Shown here one piece after another: positions 1 through 8,005 of a stretch of DNA of 35,877 nt. The position numbers and the translations under genes were made by a program. Under the pieces are notes generated by a model, which worked only from the letters and a program-made list of their open reading frames with translations, was not told the origin of the DNA and did not search any database. Positions within the stretch are counted from its first letter, which is position 1. Each line of letters begins with the position of its first letter. Location: assembly GCA_026389335.1 (NCBI GenBank), contig JAPLIB010000039.1:1-35877 (forward strand). Reading direction: 5' to 3'. The stretch comes from Cyanobacteriota bacterium (lineage in GTDB: Bacteria; Cyanobacteriota; Cyanobacteriia; PCC-6307; Cyanobiaceae).

Positions 1-79
1 GCGGATGGCTGGTCGGGATCCGCTCCTCGATCGAGACGTAGGAGAACAAAGAGCTACTGCGCTCCTGTTGGCCTCGCAT
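1..79 (-). mobile_element. 5' end of an IS transposase gene, cut by the window edge
   Basis: Read on the minus strand from an ATG at 79, the first 26 codons give a protein beginning MRGQQERSSSLFSYVSIEER and continuing IPTSHP before the window ends. The stretch LFSYVs.eeRiP.sHPLR is the recognisable N-terminus of IS1182/IS5-like DDE transposases, which cut and paste or copy their own element. The catalytic part lies outside the window. The outer end of the element should lie between the ATG and about 145, where the minus strand reads GAGTTCGCTGAAAAACCC, a plausible terminal inverted repeat. That boundary is a guess because the other end is not visible. The gene may be intact or a fragment. Confidence 0.7.
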
Positions 80-427
80 CAACGAATGGGCAGCTGCCCA
101 ATTCTGGCAGAGGGGGCCGGGTTTTTCAGCGAACTCCTAGCAGCAAAAACCGAGGATGCCGGCTGGCAACAAGGCCAGAACCCTGTTGTGGGAGTGGTTT
201 TTGGAATAGCCTCGGAGGCTTCTGTCGTCTTATACGGGTCCATCTATCACCGTTCACCACGATACAAAAGCCTGATCCCGAACCCGCAGGCCAGTTACCA
301 GACATGAGATAGCAAAATCAAGCTATATTCGCTTCAGGATTATAGAAAATTGGTAGAATGTGGCGACAGTGGCATCTTCGTGCCACGCCCTGCTGCATTT
401 GTTGGTTGAAAGTGTCGAGCCGTGTAC
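80..427. other. Non-coding stretch beside the IS end
   Basis: No convincing gene is seen. A plus-strand open frame at 5-307 crosses the transposase start antisense and resembles no protein I know. A perfect palindrome GGGCAGCTGCCC is at about 88-99. The right half (about 340-427) continues the shifted reading frame of the dead toxin gene beyond the conserved PIN fold and is probably decayed DNA. Confidence 0.5.
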
Positions 428-793
428 TTAGAACGTATATAGCCATGACTGAAATGATCGCCAAAGCAAAACCTCAGGCTTTGGCCTGCCGATCTTTCGA
501 ACAAACGGATCGCGATGCTCTCCATCGGTCTCCAGCTCTGCCACCGCCAGCAGCTGGCTGTTGCGAATCGGCAGCCAGCGGAAGCCCTGCAGCGGCACCT
601 GGCGCTCCAGCTCCGGCAGGTCCACCCGCAAGCGGCCGAGCGACACCTTGATCGCCATCGCCCATAGCGAAGCCTGGCTCACGAACACCTCAGCCTCCGG
701 TGCCTGCACGCGCGCCACCACAGGTTCAGGCAGCCGCGGATCGCCACTCAGCCACCAGAGCAGCAGATGGGTGTCGAGCAGGAGTCTCGTCAC
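428..793 (-). pseudogene. VapC-like PIN-domain toxin, decayed
   Basis: The GTG start at 793 overlaps the antitoxin stop (GTGA). The product begins MTRLLLDTHLLLWWLSGD, a classic PIN-domain RNase start with the first metal-binding Asp at residue 7. Two lesions are visible. The segment SLWAMAIKVSLGRL has Ala45 where the family normally has the second catalytic Glu (SLWEIAIK). After HRDPF the frame loses the family sequence; shifting by one base near 487 restores a PIN-like end (IAGQSLRFCFGDHFSHGY, normally RLLIAQA..LTLVT.D..F..Y). The 121-residue frame therefore ends in unrelated sequence. Intact VapC toxins of this kind cleave RNA and are silenced by the upstream antitoxin; this copy should be inactive. 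Confidence 0.8.
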
Positions 794-1020
794 CGCAGGG
801 CCTCGAACAGATCAGCCAGCGGTGCATCGAAGTCATCACTGAGCTGAATTCGGCCGCGCATCGCACCGGGCTCTGCCACCGGCTGGGCGAGAGCCTTCCA
901 GCCCACCAGCCGCGCAATCGGTACGCCGGCCCGGGCGATCACCACCTCCTCTCCCTGCTCCACCCCATGCAGAAGCTAGGAGAGCTGGGTCTTGGCCTGG
1001 TGGATGTTCACGGTCGCCAT
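790..1020 (-). pseudogene. Phd/YefM-type antitoxin with an in-frame amber codon
   Basis: From the ATG at 1020 the frame reads MATVNIHQAKTQLS, then TAG at 976-978, then continues without a break: LLHGVEQGEEVVIARAG and on through VPIARLVGW to LSDDFDAPLADLFEALR, with its own TGA at 790-792. That is a full-length Phd/YefM antitoxin (about 76 codons) apart from the stop at codon 15, where relatives usually have Gln or Arg (AKTQLSQLL or SRLL). CAG to TAG would be a single change. The antitoxin normally binds its own promoter and neutralises the toxin encoded immediately downstream. The upstream stretch 1031-1060 is AT-rich and could hold the old promoter. The loss fits the decay of the toxin. Confidence 0.8.
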
Positions 1021-1233
1021 CGCCGGCCGCTTTGAAATAAATCTTAGTTTAGTTCTGCCGGAATGGATGCCGGCCGCAACGTCCGCTGCCGGAGCTGGAA
1101 CAGGAGCTTGCCGGGACCCGAGGGCAGCGATCGCCCGATCGAGAGAAATGCCTGACCGAGCCCAGCACGCCTTGGCCAGGAAACCAGCTTGCTGGCTCGC
1201 CATTAAAGTGATCTTCGATTCGCTCTCGGTGCG

Positions 1234-1533
1234 ATGAAGACCACCCTGGACCTCCCTGACCACTTGGTCCGCCAGGCCAAGCAGCGGGCTCTGCAGCAGG
1301 GATGCAGCCTCAAGCAGCTGGTCGCGGAGTTCATTCGTCTGGGACTCCATGGTGGCCCCACGCCCAGTGCGTCCATCAGCAGCGCGGTGGTCAGCCTGGA
1401 CCCGAAGGGATTGCCCGTCTTCCGGTCCCAGGACCAGGGCCCCCTGCCCGCGATCGATCTGGCAGCGGCACTGGAGCTGGAGCAGCAGTGCCTGATGCAG
1501 GAGGACCGCCGCCGTGCCGGCCTGTCTGCTTGA
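1234..1533 (+). CDS. vapB: VapB-type ribbon-helix-helix antitoxin
   Basis: The 99-residue product begins MKTTLDLPDHLVRQAKQRAL followed by SLKQLVAEFIRLGL, the pattern of short ribbon-helix-helix antitoxins: a beta strand (KTTLDLP) that contacts operator DNA, then two helices. The C-terminal half (about 40-99) is the less conserved part that wraps the toxin. It is followed by a PIN toxin whose start lies 20 bases before this gene's stop, so the two are translationally coupled. The pair probably represses its own promoter in the 213-base space shared with the dead antitoxin, which points the other way. No strong Shine-Dalgarno precedes the ATG. Confidence 0.75.
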   Translation: MKTTLDLPDHLVRQAKQRALQQGCSLKQLVAEFIRLGLHGGPTPSASISSAVVSLDPKGLPVFRSQDQGPLPAIDLAAALELEQQCLMQEDRRRAGLSA

Positions 1534-2026
1534 TGTGAATGTCTGGCTGGCTGCAGCATTCCCAGCCCATCCGGCCCACCACAACGCCCAGGCGGTGCTG
1601 CTAGGGGCAACGCCTGCCGCACCTGCCCTGTTCTGCCGCGCCACGCAGCAGAGCTTCCTGCGGCTGGTCTCCACGCCGGCGATCTTCAGCGCCTATCGCT
1701 CGGATCCGATCACCAATCGCGACGCCCTGCATGCGCTGGCTGCCTTTGCGGCTCTGCCCCAGGTCGACCAGATCGATGAGCCCAGCGGTCTGGAGCCCCT
1801 CTGGTGGCGCCTGGCAGGTCTGGCGGAGCCCGCGCCGAAGCGCTGGATGGATGCCTATCTGGCCGCCTTCGCCATCAGCGGCTCCCTGCGCCTGATCAGC
1901 CTCGACCGCGATTTTCAGCAGTTCATCGAGGCAGGGCTGGATCTGGTCCTGCTGCAGGCGGATGCCGGCGCGGGGTCAGGCGCGATCGCTCCGGCCTCCC
2001 GCCCGGCGAGGCGGCTGCCAGGCTGA
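1514..2026 (+). CDS. vapC: VapC-type PIN-domain ribonuclease toxin
   Basis: The GTG start gives MPACLLDVNVWLAAAFPAHPAHH. The acidic PIN residues are present: Asp in LLDVNVW near residue 7, Asp in KRWMDAYLAAFA near 113, and Asp residues in SLDRDFQQF near 130. The 170-residue length, with a tail of about 30 residues after the PIN fold, is within the range of this VapC branch. Toxins of this family are Mg-dependent RNases that cut tRNA or rRNA when freed from antitoxin. The gene overlaps vapB by 20 bases and ends 31 bases before queE. Unlike the neighbouring minus-strand pair, no lesion is visible, so the module is likely functional. Confidence 0.8.
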   Translation: MPACLLDVNVWLAAAFPAHPAHHNAQAVLLGATPAAPALFCRATQQSFLRLVSTPAIFSAYRSDPITNRDALHALAAFAALPQVDQIDEPSGLEPLWWRLAGLAEPAPKRWMDAYLAAFAISGSLRLISLDRDFQQFIEAGLDLVLLQADAGAGSGAIAPASRPARRLPG

Positions 2027-2057
2027 GGCGGCCGTCCGCCGCTCCGCCCGTTTGTCC

Positions 2058-2852
2058 GTGATCGCCTCGGTGCCGCCGTTCCTGCCCGTCGTCGAGACCT
2101 TCCACTCGCTCCAGGGCGAGGGCCTCCATGCCGGCCGCAGCGCCTTCTTCATCCGCCTGGCGGGTTGCACGGTGGGCTGCAGTTGGTGCGACACCAAGCA
2201 CTCCTGGCCGGCGGCCGTACACCCGCACCGCACCCTCCAAGAGCTGACCGCTGAAGCTCGCCAGGCCGCCGCCGCCGGGGCCGCCTTCGTGGTGATCACC
2301 GGAGGTGAGCCGCTCCATCACGATCTCGATGGCCTCTGCACCGCACTGCGGCAGGCCAGCCGCAGCGAGGCTGAAGGCGGGAACGGGGCAGACGGTGGGC
2401 TGCCGGCAGGGCAGGCACAGCAGACGGGCCTTCCCCTGCCCTTGCCCCTGCATCTGGAGACCAGCGGCGTGGATCCGCTCAGCGGCCAGTTCGACTGGAT
2501 CACCCTTTCGCCCAAGCGCCACCGCCCCCCCACCGAACAGATGCTGGCGGCCTGCCACGAGCTCAAGGTGGTGGTGGAGGGGGAGGCGGATCTGGCCTTT
2601 GCCGAGGCGATGGCCCGGCGGGCGCTCGCGCTGCGGCACCAGGCCGAAAGCCGCCTGGGCGCCAGCGCCACTGTCACGGCGGCCGTGGCTGACCTGGACA
2701 CCGATCGCCGCCGGCTGCCGGGGCCTCCGGCCCTGCTGCTGCAGCCTGGCTGGGACAGCCCCCAGGGCCAGGAGCTGGCGATCGCCTTTGTGCGCAGCCA
2801 CCCCGCCTGGCGCCTCAGCCTGCAGGGGCACAAGTGGCTGGGGGTGCGCTGA
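2058..2852 (+). CDS. queE: 7-carboxy-7-deazaguanine synthase (radical SAM)
   Basis: QueE turns 6-carboxytetrahydropterin into 7-carboxy-7-deazaguanine in the pathway to preQ0 and queuosine. The early motif VVETFHSLQGEG, the cysteine cluster C37-x3-C41-x2-C44 (GCTVGCSWCDTKHSW) that holds the 4Fe-4S cluster, and VVITGGEPL for SAM binding are all present. The C-terminal LSLQGHKWLGVR is also typical. I chose the GTG at 2058 (264 residues) because it starts just before the conserved VVETFHSLQGEG; the frame stays open upstream into vapC but that part is not protein-like. An insert of about 25 residues (near 105-130, rich in Gly, Ala, Gln) looks lineage specific. queC lies 3.1 kb downstream. Confidence 0.9.
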   Translation: MIASVPPFLPVVETFHSLQGEGLHAGRSAFFIRLAGCTVGCSWCDTKHSWPAAVHPHRTLQELTAEARQAAAAGAAFVVITGGEPLHHDLDGLCTALRQASRSEAEGGNGADGGLPAGQAQQTGLPLPLPLHLETSGVDPLSGQFDWITLSPKRHRPPTEQMLAACHELKVVVEGEADLAFAEAMARRALALRHQAESRLGASATVTAAVADLDTDRRRLPGPPALLLQPGWDSPQGQELAIAFVRSHPAWRLSLQGHKWLGVR

Positions 2853-2969
2853 GCTCCGCCTGTGAGCCGGCCGCCAGTGCTGCGGCAGGTTTGGGAGCAA
2901 CGCCGGATCGAGCTGGAATGCTTCTGAGAAGATTGGATCCCTCCCTGCCGGGCTGCGTCCTGAACCTTG

Positions 2970-4220
2970 ATGAACTCCGGTCCACTCAGCGATGTCGTCT
3001 CCAATCAATATGAACGCTGGCTCTATCCCGAACCAATCGTCGATCTGCCGGGCTGGTTACAGCACAACTGGCAGTGGTTCGATCCCAGCCATGCTCAGCG
3101 GCTGTTCTGGCCGAACCGGGAGCCCAGACCAGAGCTGGATATCCTGATCGCGGGCTGCGGCACCAATCAGGCTGCGGTGTTCGCCTACACGAACCCCCAG
3201 GCCCACGTCGTCGCCATCGACGTCAGTCAGCCGTCGCTGGAGCATCAACAACAGCTCAAGGATCGCTACGGGCTGCAGAACCTGGAGCTGCATCGACTGC
3301 CGATCGAAGCGGTCCCTAGCCTCAACCGCGACTTCGATCTGATCGTCTCCACCGGCGTCCTGCACCACCTGGCGGAACCAGAAACAGGCCTGAAGGCCCT
3401 GGCGGCCTGTCTGCGGCCCGAGGGTGTGGTGGCGCTGATGCTGTACGCCAAATACGGCCGCATCGGCGTCGAGATGTTGCAAGGCGTGTTCCGGGAGCTG
3501 GGGCTGCGCCAGAACGACGCCTCCATCCTGATGGTGCGGGAGGCGCTGGCCTCCCTGCCCCAGGAACACCCCGTGATGCCTTACATCGCCACGGCCCCCG
3601 ATCTGAAATTTGATGCCGGACTGGTGGACACCTTCCTGCACGGCCGTGATCGCAGCTATAGCATCAACGACTGTCTGGATCTGGTCGATGCGGCGGGACT
3701 GGCGTTTCAGGATCTCTTGTTCAAGGCCCCCTACAACCCACCTGCGTTCTCAAGCCTTGCGTTCCATGCCTCGCTTGCGGCCCTGCCGCAGCGCCAGCGT
3801 TGGTCGCTGATGGAGAGAATCAACCATCGCAATGGTTGCCATTTCTTCACAGCCTGCCGCGCCGATCGGCCCGCAGCCAGCTACAGAATCGACTTCGCCG
3901 CAGCGGCGGCCAGCGACTACGTGCCCTCGTTGCGCTATCGCTGCAGCCTCGCTGGCAACCAGCTCTGCCGGCCCAACTGGAGCACCAGTCTCGACCCCGT
4001 CCAGCTGGCCCTGCTGCAACAGGTGGACGGCAAGCGCACGATCCGGGAGATTGTGGCGGAGGCCCTGGCCAGTGGCGTGCTGCCGCAGCGCAGTCGAGCC
4101 GAGCTGGAGCAGCTCGGCAAGGACCTGGTCCAGACCTTCTGGCTACTCGATGTGGTGGCGATCGGACTGGAGCGCACGGCGGATGCCGCCCTGGAAGCCC
4201 CTCAGTCCGTCCTGCGGTAG
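2970..4220 (+). CDS. Class I SAM-dependent methyltransferase with C-terminal PqqD-like segment
   Basis: This 416-residue protein carries a Rossmann methyltransferase domain: motif I ILIAGCGTNQAA near 58-69, the acidic loop VVAIDVSQPSLEHQQ near 80-95, and STGVLHHLAEP near 126-136, where a second acidic residue and HHL follow the usual pattern. The middle part (about 170-290) resembles the substrate-side extension of larger methyltransferases. The C-terminal 80 residues (LDPVQLALLQQVDGKRTIREIVAEAL...) resemble a PqqD-like winged-helix segment, found in carrier or peptide-binding proteins. The substrate is unknown. The ATG at 2970 was chosen; a TTG directly before it is possible. The stop overlaps the end of the decayed methyltransferase gene on the other strand by 19 bases. 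Confidence 0.8.
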   Translation: MNSGPLSDVVSNQYERWLYPEPIVDLPGWLQHNWQWFDPSHAQRLFWPNREPRPELDILIAGCGTNQAAVFAYTNPQAHVVAIDVSQPSLEHQQQLKDRYGLQNLELHRLPIEAVPSLNRDFDLIVSTGVLHHLAEPETGLKALAACLRPEGVVALMLYAKYGRIGVEMLQGVFRELGLRQNDASILMVREALASLPQEHPVMPYIATAPDLKFDAGLVDTFLHGRDRSYSINDCLDLVDAAGLAFQDLLFKAPYNPPAFSSLAFHASLAALPQRQRWSLMERINHRNGCHFFTACRADRPAASYRIDFAAAAASDYVPSLRYRCSLAGNQLCRPNWSTSLDPVQLALLQQVDGKRTIREIVAEALASGVLPQRSRAELEQLGKDLVQTFWLLDVVAIGLERTADAALEAPQSVLR

Positions 4221-5170
4221 ACGAGCCAACGGAACTCGATCGGCGCCATCCCCGCCTCCACGTCGAACACATCCTGTCCGCGAATCCAAGCCTCGTACCA
4301 GCTGGTGGGCGGCCAGGCGCCCGTGGGCAGGTGGGTCTTCTCGTAGTCGTGGACGGAGTCGTCCGATTCGAGCTGCAGCGGTAATCCCGCCGCTGCCTCG
4401 GCGAGCTCTGGGCGGGTGAAGATTGCCGTGTAGCACTGCTGGCCGAGATCGCGGGCGGCGGTATCGGGGCTGTAGCCAGCGCGGGCCAGGAAGACATTCA
4501 GCAGCAGACGTTGGGGGCCACTTCCGAAAGCAGGATCAGCCGGTAGTCGCGCCTGAGATCGTCGCTGGTGGTGAAGACATCGCGCTGTATCACCCGCACG
4601 GCGAGCGCCTCGCGCCCGGCCTGCTGGCGGATCGTCTCGGCGAATTGCGACGACAGTTGGACCGCGTCGAGCGGATGTCCGCGCCGGGCCAGGGGCAGGG
4701 TGTTGCGCCCGGTACCGGCACCGATGTCGAGAATCGGAAAGCTGGCAGGATCGTTGGCCGCCGTGGCCAAAGCCCAGACCCGGGCATCGGGCTCGGAGCC
4801 GAACAGCGGCGGCTCACGGTTGGCCAGCCAGTTGTCGTAGGAGGCCTCCAGGTTCGACCACTGCGCCTTGCCGTGGTAGTTCACCATCAGGCCCATCGGC
4901 GAGTCGTAGGTGATCACGATCTCGGAGCGCAGAGCGCCTGGCATGGAGTGGGCGACGGTGGGGCCTTCCCCTGGCTCGGCGCGCCGCCCGACAGATGGAA
5001 GGCGCCACGGCCACTCCAGGACAGTCGCCAGGGTCGATGCAGGCCGATTGTTCCGGCAATCTCTGGTCGATTCCATAGAGATTGGCGATCAACACTCCGC
5101 CATCGTGAAGATCGCCAACAGGTCAGTAAAAGCAATCGGCGGACCAGCTGGGACAGCAAGGGCAGCACAG
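4202..5170 (-). pseudogene. Decayed SAM-dependent methyltransferase
   Basis: Three pieces in different frames make one methyltransferase. The middle piece (frame 4498-5076) contains VAHSMPGALRSEIVITYDSP, HGKAQWSNLEASYDNWLANRE and motif I FPILDIGAGTGRNTLPLARRG, and stops after LLSEVAPNVCC. One base over, the frame resumes as RLLLNVFLARAGYSPD and runs to the end at 4202 (IEFRWLVYRRTD). Relatives normally have about 20 residues, including a Pro-Gly-Gly turn, between LSEV and LLLNVF, so a small deletion accompanies the shift. Upstream, GGVLIANLYGIDQRLPEQSA lies in a third frame, suggesting another indel near 5060-5100. No single frame can encode the enzyme. It is not an obvious copy of the intact methyltransferase beside it. 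Confidence 0.8.
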
Positions 5171-5173
5171 CCT

Positions 5174-5217
5174 CCGGATGATCCCTGGATCAGCGCAGCG
5201 AGTCAGGGATCATCCGG
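5174..5217. terminator. Perfect 14-bp inverted repeat after the ecotin gene
   Basis: CCGGATGATCCCTG at 5174-5187 pairs exactly with CAGGGATCATCCGG at 5204-5217 around a 16-base loop. It starts 15 bases beyond the ecotin stop and sits before the decayed methyltransferase, both on the minus strand. It lacks a T-run, so it may be a transcript-end stabiliser rather than a classic intrinsic terminator. Confidence 0.6.
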
Positions 5218-5231
5218 ACAGAGTCAGGCAT

Positions 5232-5813
5232 TCACAGCACGTTGGCGGGCAGTTGCACGCGCTCAGCTTTCCAGAGACGCCAGCGCACATCGAGATCTTT
5301 CGGCGCGTAGATCACGATCGGCAGACTGGCGTTGTAAGGCAGCACGAAGGGCTTGGCTCCCATCGGCACGAACGCCTTGCGCTTGACACTGTCCGGCGGG
5401 CAGGCCATGCGGGTGGAGACCACCGGCCCCACATCCTTGACCCGATAGATCTTGTAGCCCAGGCCCGGCAGGGTCTCGCTGCGTACCTTGCCGCCGAAGC
5501 GCTGGGTGTTGCAATCCACCTCCAGCTCCCGGCCGACGATCAGCTCCACCCGCCAGTCACTGGGGCTGGGGGACAGCCTGGGATCGGCGGTGGGCTGCAG
5601 CACGCCGGGCAGCTGGATCACCCAGCGGCGCTCGCCGGCCGCAGGGGCTGGATAAGGCCTCAGATCCAGCCGCGGTATGGCCCGAGCCGCCTCGCCGGAA
5701 CCGAGTCCGAGCAGCAGCGGCACCAGCGCGGTGGCCACCACGGTGGTCCTGCCCAGGCGGCTGGAATGGGGACTGCGGGGGCTGGCGACGGAACGGCCGG
5801 AGACGGGGTGCAT
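5232..5813 (-). CDS. eco: Ecotin-family serine protease inhibitor, predicted Arg at P1
   Basis: Ecotin is a periplasmic homodimeric inhibitor of chymotrypsin-fold serine proteases. The 193-residue product has an N-terminal export signal (hydrophobic run about 24-37) and then the ecotin domain: WVIQLP, DWRVELIVGRELEVDCN, KVRSETLPGLGYKIYRV, VVSTRMACPP, LPYNASLPIVIYAP and the C-terminal RLWKAE used in dimerisation. Cys101 and Cys138 are 37 apart, exactly as Cys50 and Cys87 of E. coli ecotin that form the reactive-loop disulfide. By the same count the P1 residue, Met84 in E. coli, is Arg135 here, which predicts a preference for trypsin-like targets. The signal region is long (first 45 residues), so a later start cannot be excluded. 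Ecotin is mainly known from proteobacteria. Confidence 0.9.
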   Translation of the reverse strand: MHPVSGRSVASPRSPHSSRLGRTTVVATALVPLLLGLGSGEAARAIPRLDLRPYPAPAAGERRWVIQLPGVLQPTADPRLSPSPSDWRVELIVGRELEVDCNTQRFGGKVRSETLPGLGYKIYRVKDVGPVVSTRMACPPDSVKRKAFVPMGAKPFVLPYNASLPIVIYAPKDLDVRWRLWKAERVQLPANVL

Positions 5814-5971
5814 GGCGAACAGACAGGGGTTGACAGGGCGGACTGGGGATACGGCTGGGGCTGCGAGCTGATGGCGCGGGGCAGTGAAGCAGGGTGACGG
5901 AGCGCAGCCGGCGCCCGCTGCATCTTGGCCAGAGCCGTCGCCGGCGTCGACCGGCCTTCCAGAATGGATCG

Positions 5972-6691
5972 ATGACCTCTCCAGCTCCCACTCCAGCCCC
6001 CACGGCGATCGCCCTCCTTTCCGGAGGCCTGGATTCGGCCAGTGCCGCCGCCCTGGCCCTGGAGGCCGGCTATCGGGTCATCGGCCTGTCGCTGGATTAC
6101 GGCCAGCGGCATCGCCGCGAACTGGAAGCCGCCCGGGCTGTGGCCATGGCCCTGGGGCTGGTGGAGCACCTCGTGCTGGAGGTCAATCTGGCTGCCTGGG
6201 GCGGCTCGGCGCTCACCGATGCGACCATCGCCGTACCCACCGGCGGTGTGCAGGCGGGGGTGATCCCCAGCACCTATGTGCCGGCACGCAACACGGTGTT
6301 CATCGCCCTGGCCCTGAGCCTGGCCGAGGCCCGCGGCGCCGAACGGATTGTGCTGGGGGTGAATGCGATCGACTACTCCGGCTATCCCGACTGCCGGTCC
6401 GATTACCTGGAGGCGTTTCAGAGCCTGGCCGACCTCGCCAGCAAGGCCGGACGGGAAGGTCACGGCCCCAGGCTGTGGGCGCCGCTGGTGAACGCCACCA
6501 AAACCGAGATCGTGCTGGAGGCTCTGCGGCTGGGGGTGCCGGTGGCCACCACCTGGAGTTGCTATGCGGGAGGCGAACGGCCCTGCGGGCTCTGCGACAG
6601 CTGCCGCATCCGCGACGCTGCCCTGATCGAGGCCGGCCGCCCGGATCTGGCCAGTGGCGCACCCGAGCTGAGCCGCCGCTTCTCGGCATGA
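5972..6691 (+). CDS. queC: 7-cyano-7-deazaguanine synthase
   Basis: QueC uses ATP and ammonia to convert 7-carboxy-7-deazaguanine, the product of QueE, into preQ0. The 239-residue product has the PP-loop [16 protein letters not shown] (Ser17-Ser23), [23 protein letters not shown] and a zinc site C197-x7-C205-x2-C208-x2-C211. All are diagnostic. The PP-loop has Ser-Ala-Ser where many homologues have Ser-x-Thr, a mild change. I took the ATG at 5972 because the earlier part of the open frame is not protein-like. The stop overlaps the pabB ATG (ATGA), so queC, pabB and pabC probably form one transcript. Confidence 0.93.
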   Translation: MTSPAPTPAPTAIALLSGGLDSASAAALALEAGYRVIGLSLDYGQRHRRELEAARAVAMALGLVEHLVLEVNLAAWGGSALTDATIAVPTGGVQAGVIPSTYVPARNTVFIALALSLAEARGAERIVLGVNAIDYSGYPDCRSDYLEAFQSLADLASKAGREGHGPRLWAPLVNATKTEIVLEALRLGVPVATTWSCYAGGERPCGLCDSCRIRDAALIEAGRPDLASGAPELSRRFSA

Positions 6692-7995
6692 ACGGCCGCC
6701 AGCGCCTCGAGCTGCCGTGGTGCGAACCCTGGCCTCTGGTCCAGGCCCTGGCCGCTGCCCTGGGCACCGATGGCCTGGTGTTTCTCGATGGCGACGGCAG
6801 CAGCCTGGGGCGGCGTTCCGTGCTGGGAGTGAACCCACAGGAGGTGATCTGCTGCCGCGGACTGCCCGGCAGCCCCGGATCCGAGGATCCTTTTCTGGCC
6901 CTGGAACGAATGGCGGCCCAGGGCGGCCCCTGGCTGGGTTGGCTGGGCTACGAGGCGGGGGCCTGGGTGGAACCCGGCACGCATTGGCAGGCTTCGGACA
7001 TGGCCAGCCTCTGGGCCGCTCGCCACGATCCGCTGCTGCACTTCGATCACCAGCAGCGGCGCTGCTGGCTGGAAGGGGAGGAGCCAGCCCGCCTCGAGGC
7101 GATGCGTCGCCTGCTGCTCGAGCTGCCATCGGCCACCGCCGACACCATCCCTCTGGAGCCGATCGGCCTGGAGACCTGGCACTGGCACACCCCGGCCGAG
7201 CAGTTCGCCCGCCAGGTGAGCCAGTTGCAGCGGCGCATCGCTACGGGCGATCTGTTTCAGGCCAATCTCACCGCCTGCTGCGAAACCCGGCTGGAGCGGC
7301 CGCCGGATCTGCTCGGCCTGCATGGGCGCCTGCGCCGCCACTGCCCAGCCCCCTTCGGCGGCCTGGCGGTGGCGGGCGACGAAGCCCTGATTTCGGCTTC
7401 ACCGGAGCGCTTCCTGCAGCTCAGCGCCGACGGCAGCATCGAGACCCGGCCGATCAAGGGCACCCGCCCCCGCAGCGCCGATCCCCAGGCCGATGCGGAC
7501 TCGGCCGCCGCCCTGGTCTGCGATCCCAAGGACCGGGCCGAGAACGTGATGATCGTCGATCTGATGCGCAACGATCTGGGGCGGGTCTGCGTTGCCGGAT
7601 CGATCGACGTGCCCCAGCTGTTGGGCCTGGAGAGCTATGCCCAGGTGCATCACCTCACCTCGGTGGTCACGGGCCAGCTGCAGCCGGGGCGTCAGCTGGT
7701 GGATCTGCTGCGGGCCTGCTGGCCGGGGGGTTCGATCACCGGGGCGCCGAAAGTGCGGGCCTGCCGGCGGCTCAATCAATTGGAGCCGGTGGCCCGGGGG
7801 CCTTACTGCGGCTCCCTGTTCCACCTGGGTGCCGATGGCAGCTTCGACAGCAGCATCCTGATTCGCACCCTGATGGTGAAAGGGCAACGGCTGCGACTGC
7901 ATGCCGGCTGCGGCATTGTTGCCGACTCCGATCCCCAGGGAGAGGCGGTGGAAATGGGCTGGAAAATCCGGCCCCTGCTGGAGGCCTTGGCCTGA
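6688..7995 (+). CDS. pabB: Aminodeoxychorismate synthase component I
   Basis: This chorismate-binding enzyme makes 4-amino-4-deoxychorismate, the precursor of p-aminobenzoate and folate, with ammonia from a PabA glutaminase not in this window. The 435-residue product shows QANLT, the signature PIKGTRPR (the Lys is typical of aminodeoxychorismate synthase rather than anthranilate synthase), [30 protein letters not shown] and [12 protein letters not shown]. The ATG at 6688 overlaps the queC stop; the same frame is open far upstream to 5884, but that part is the shadow of queC. pabC follows after 10 bases. An anthranilate synthase assignment is less likely because of the PIKGT motif and the pabC neighbour. 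Confidence 0.9.
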   Translation: MNGRQRLELPWCEPWPLVQALAAALGTDGLVFLDGDGSSLGRRSVLGVNPQEVICCRGLPGSPGSEDPFLALERMAAQGGPWLGWLGYEAGAWVEPGTHWQASDMASLWAARHDPLLHFDHQQRRCWLEGEEPARLEAMRRLLLELPSATADTIPLEPIGLETWHWHTPAEQFARQVSQLQRRIATGDLFQANLTACCETRLERPPDLLGLHGRLRRHCPAPFGGLAVAGDEALISASPERFLQLSADGSIETRPIKGTRPRSADPQADADSAAALVCDPKDRAENVMIVDLMRNDLGRVCVAGSIDVPQLLGLESYAQVHHLTSVVTGQLQPGRQLVDLLRACWPGGSITGAPKVRACRRLNQLEPVARGPYCGSLFHLGADGSFDSSILIRTLMVKGQRLRLHAGCGIVADSDPQGEAVEMGWKIRPLLEALA

Positions 7996-8005
7996 GGTCG
8001 CCGCC

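Noticed and set aside
1923-3008. A 361-codon minus-strand frame opposite queE
   Set aside because: High-GC antisense shadow; queE with its Cys cluster is clearly the gene.
5884-7995. A 703-codon plus-strand frame that seems to fuse a long N-terminal part to pabB
   Set aside because: The part before 6688 is the out-of-frame shadow of queC; it is Arg/Gly/Pro rich, has no motifs, and pabB has a coupled ATG at 6688.
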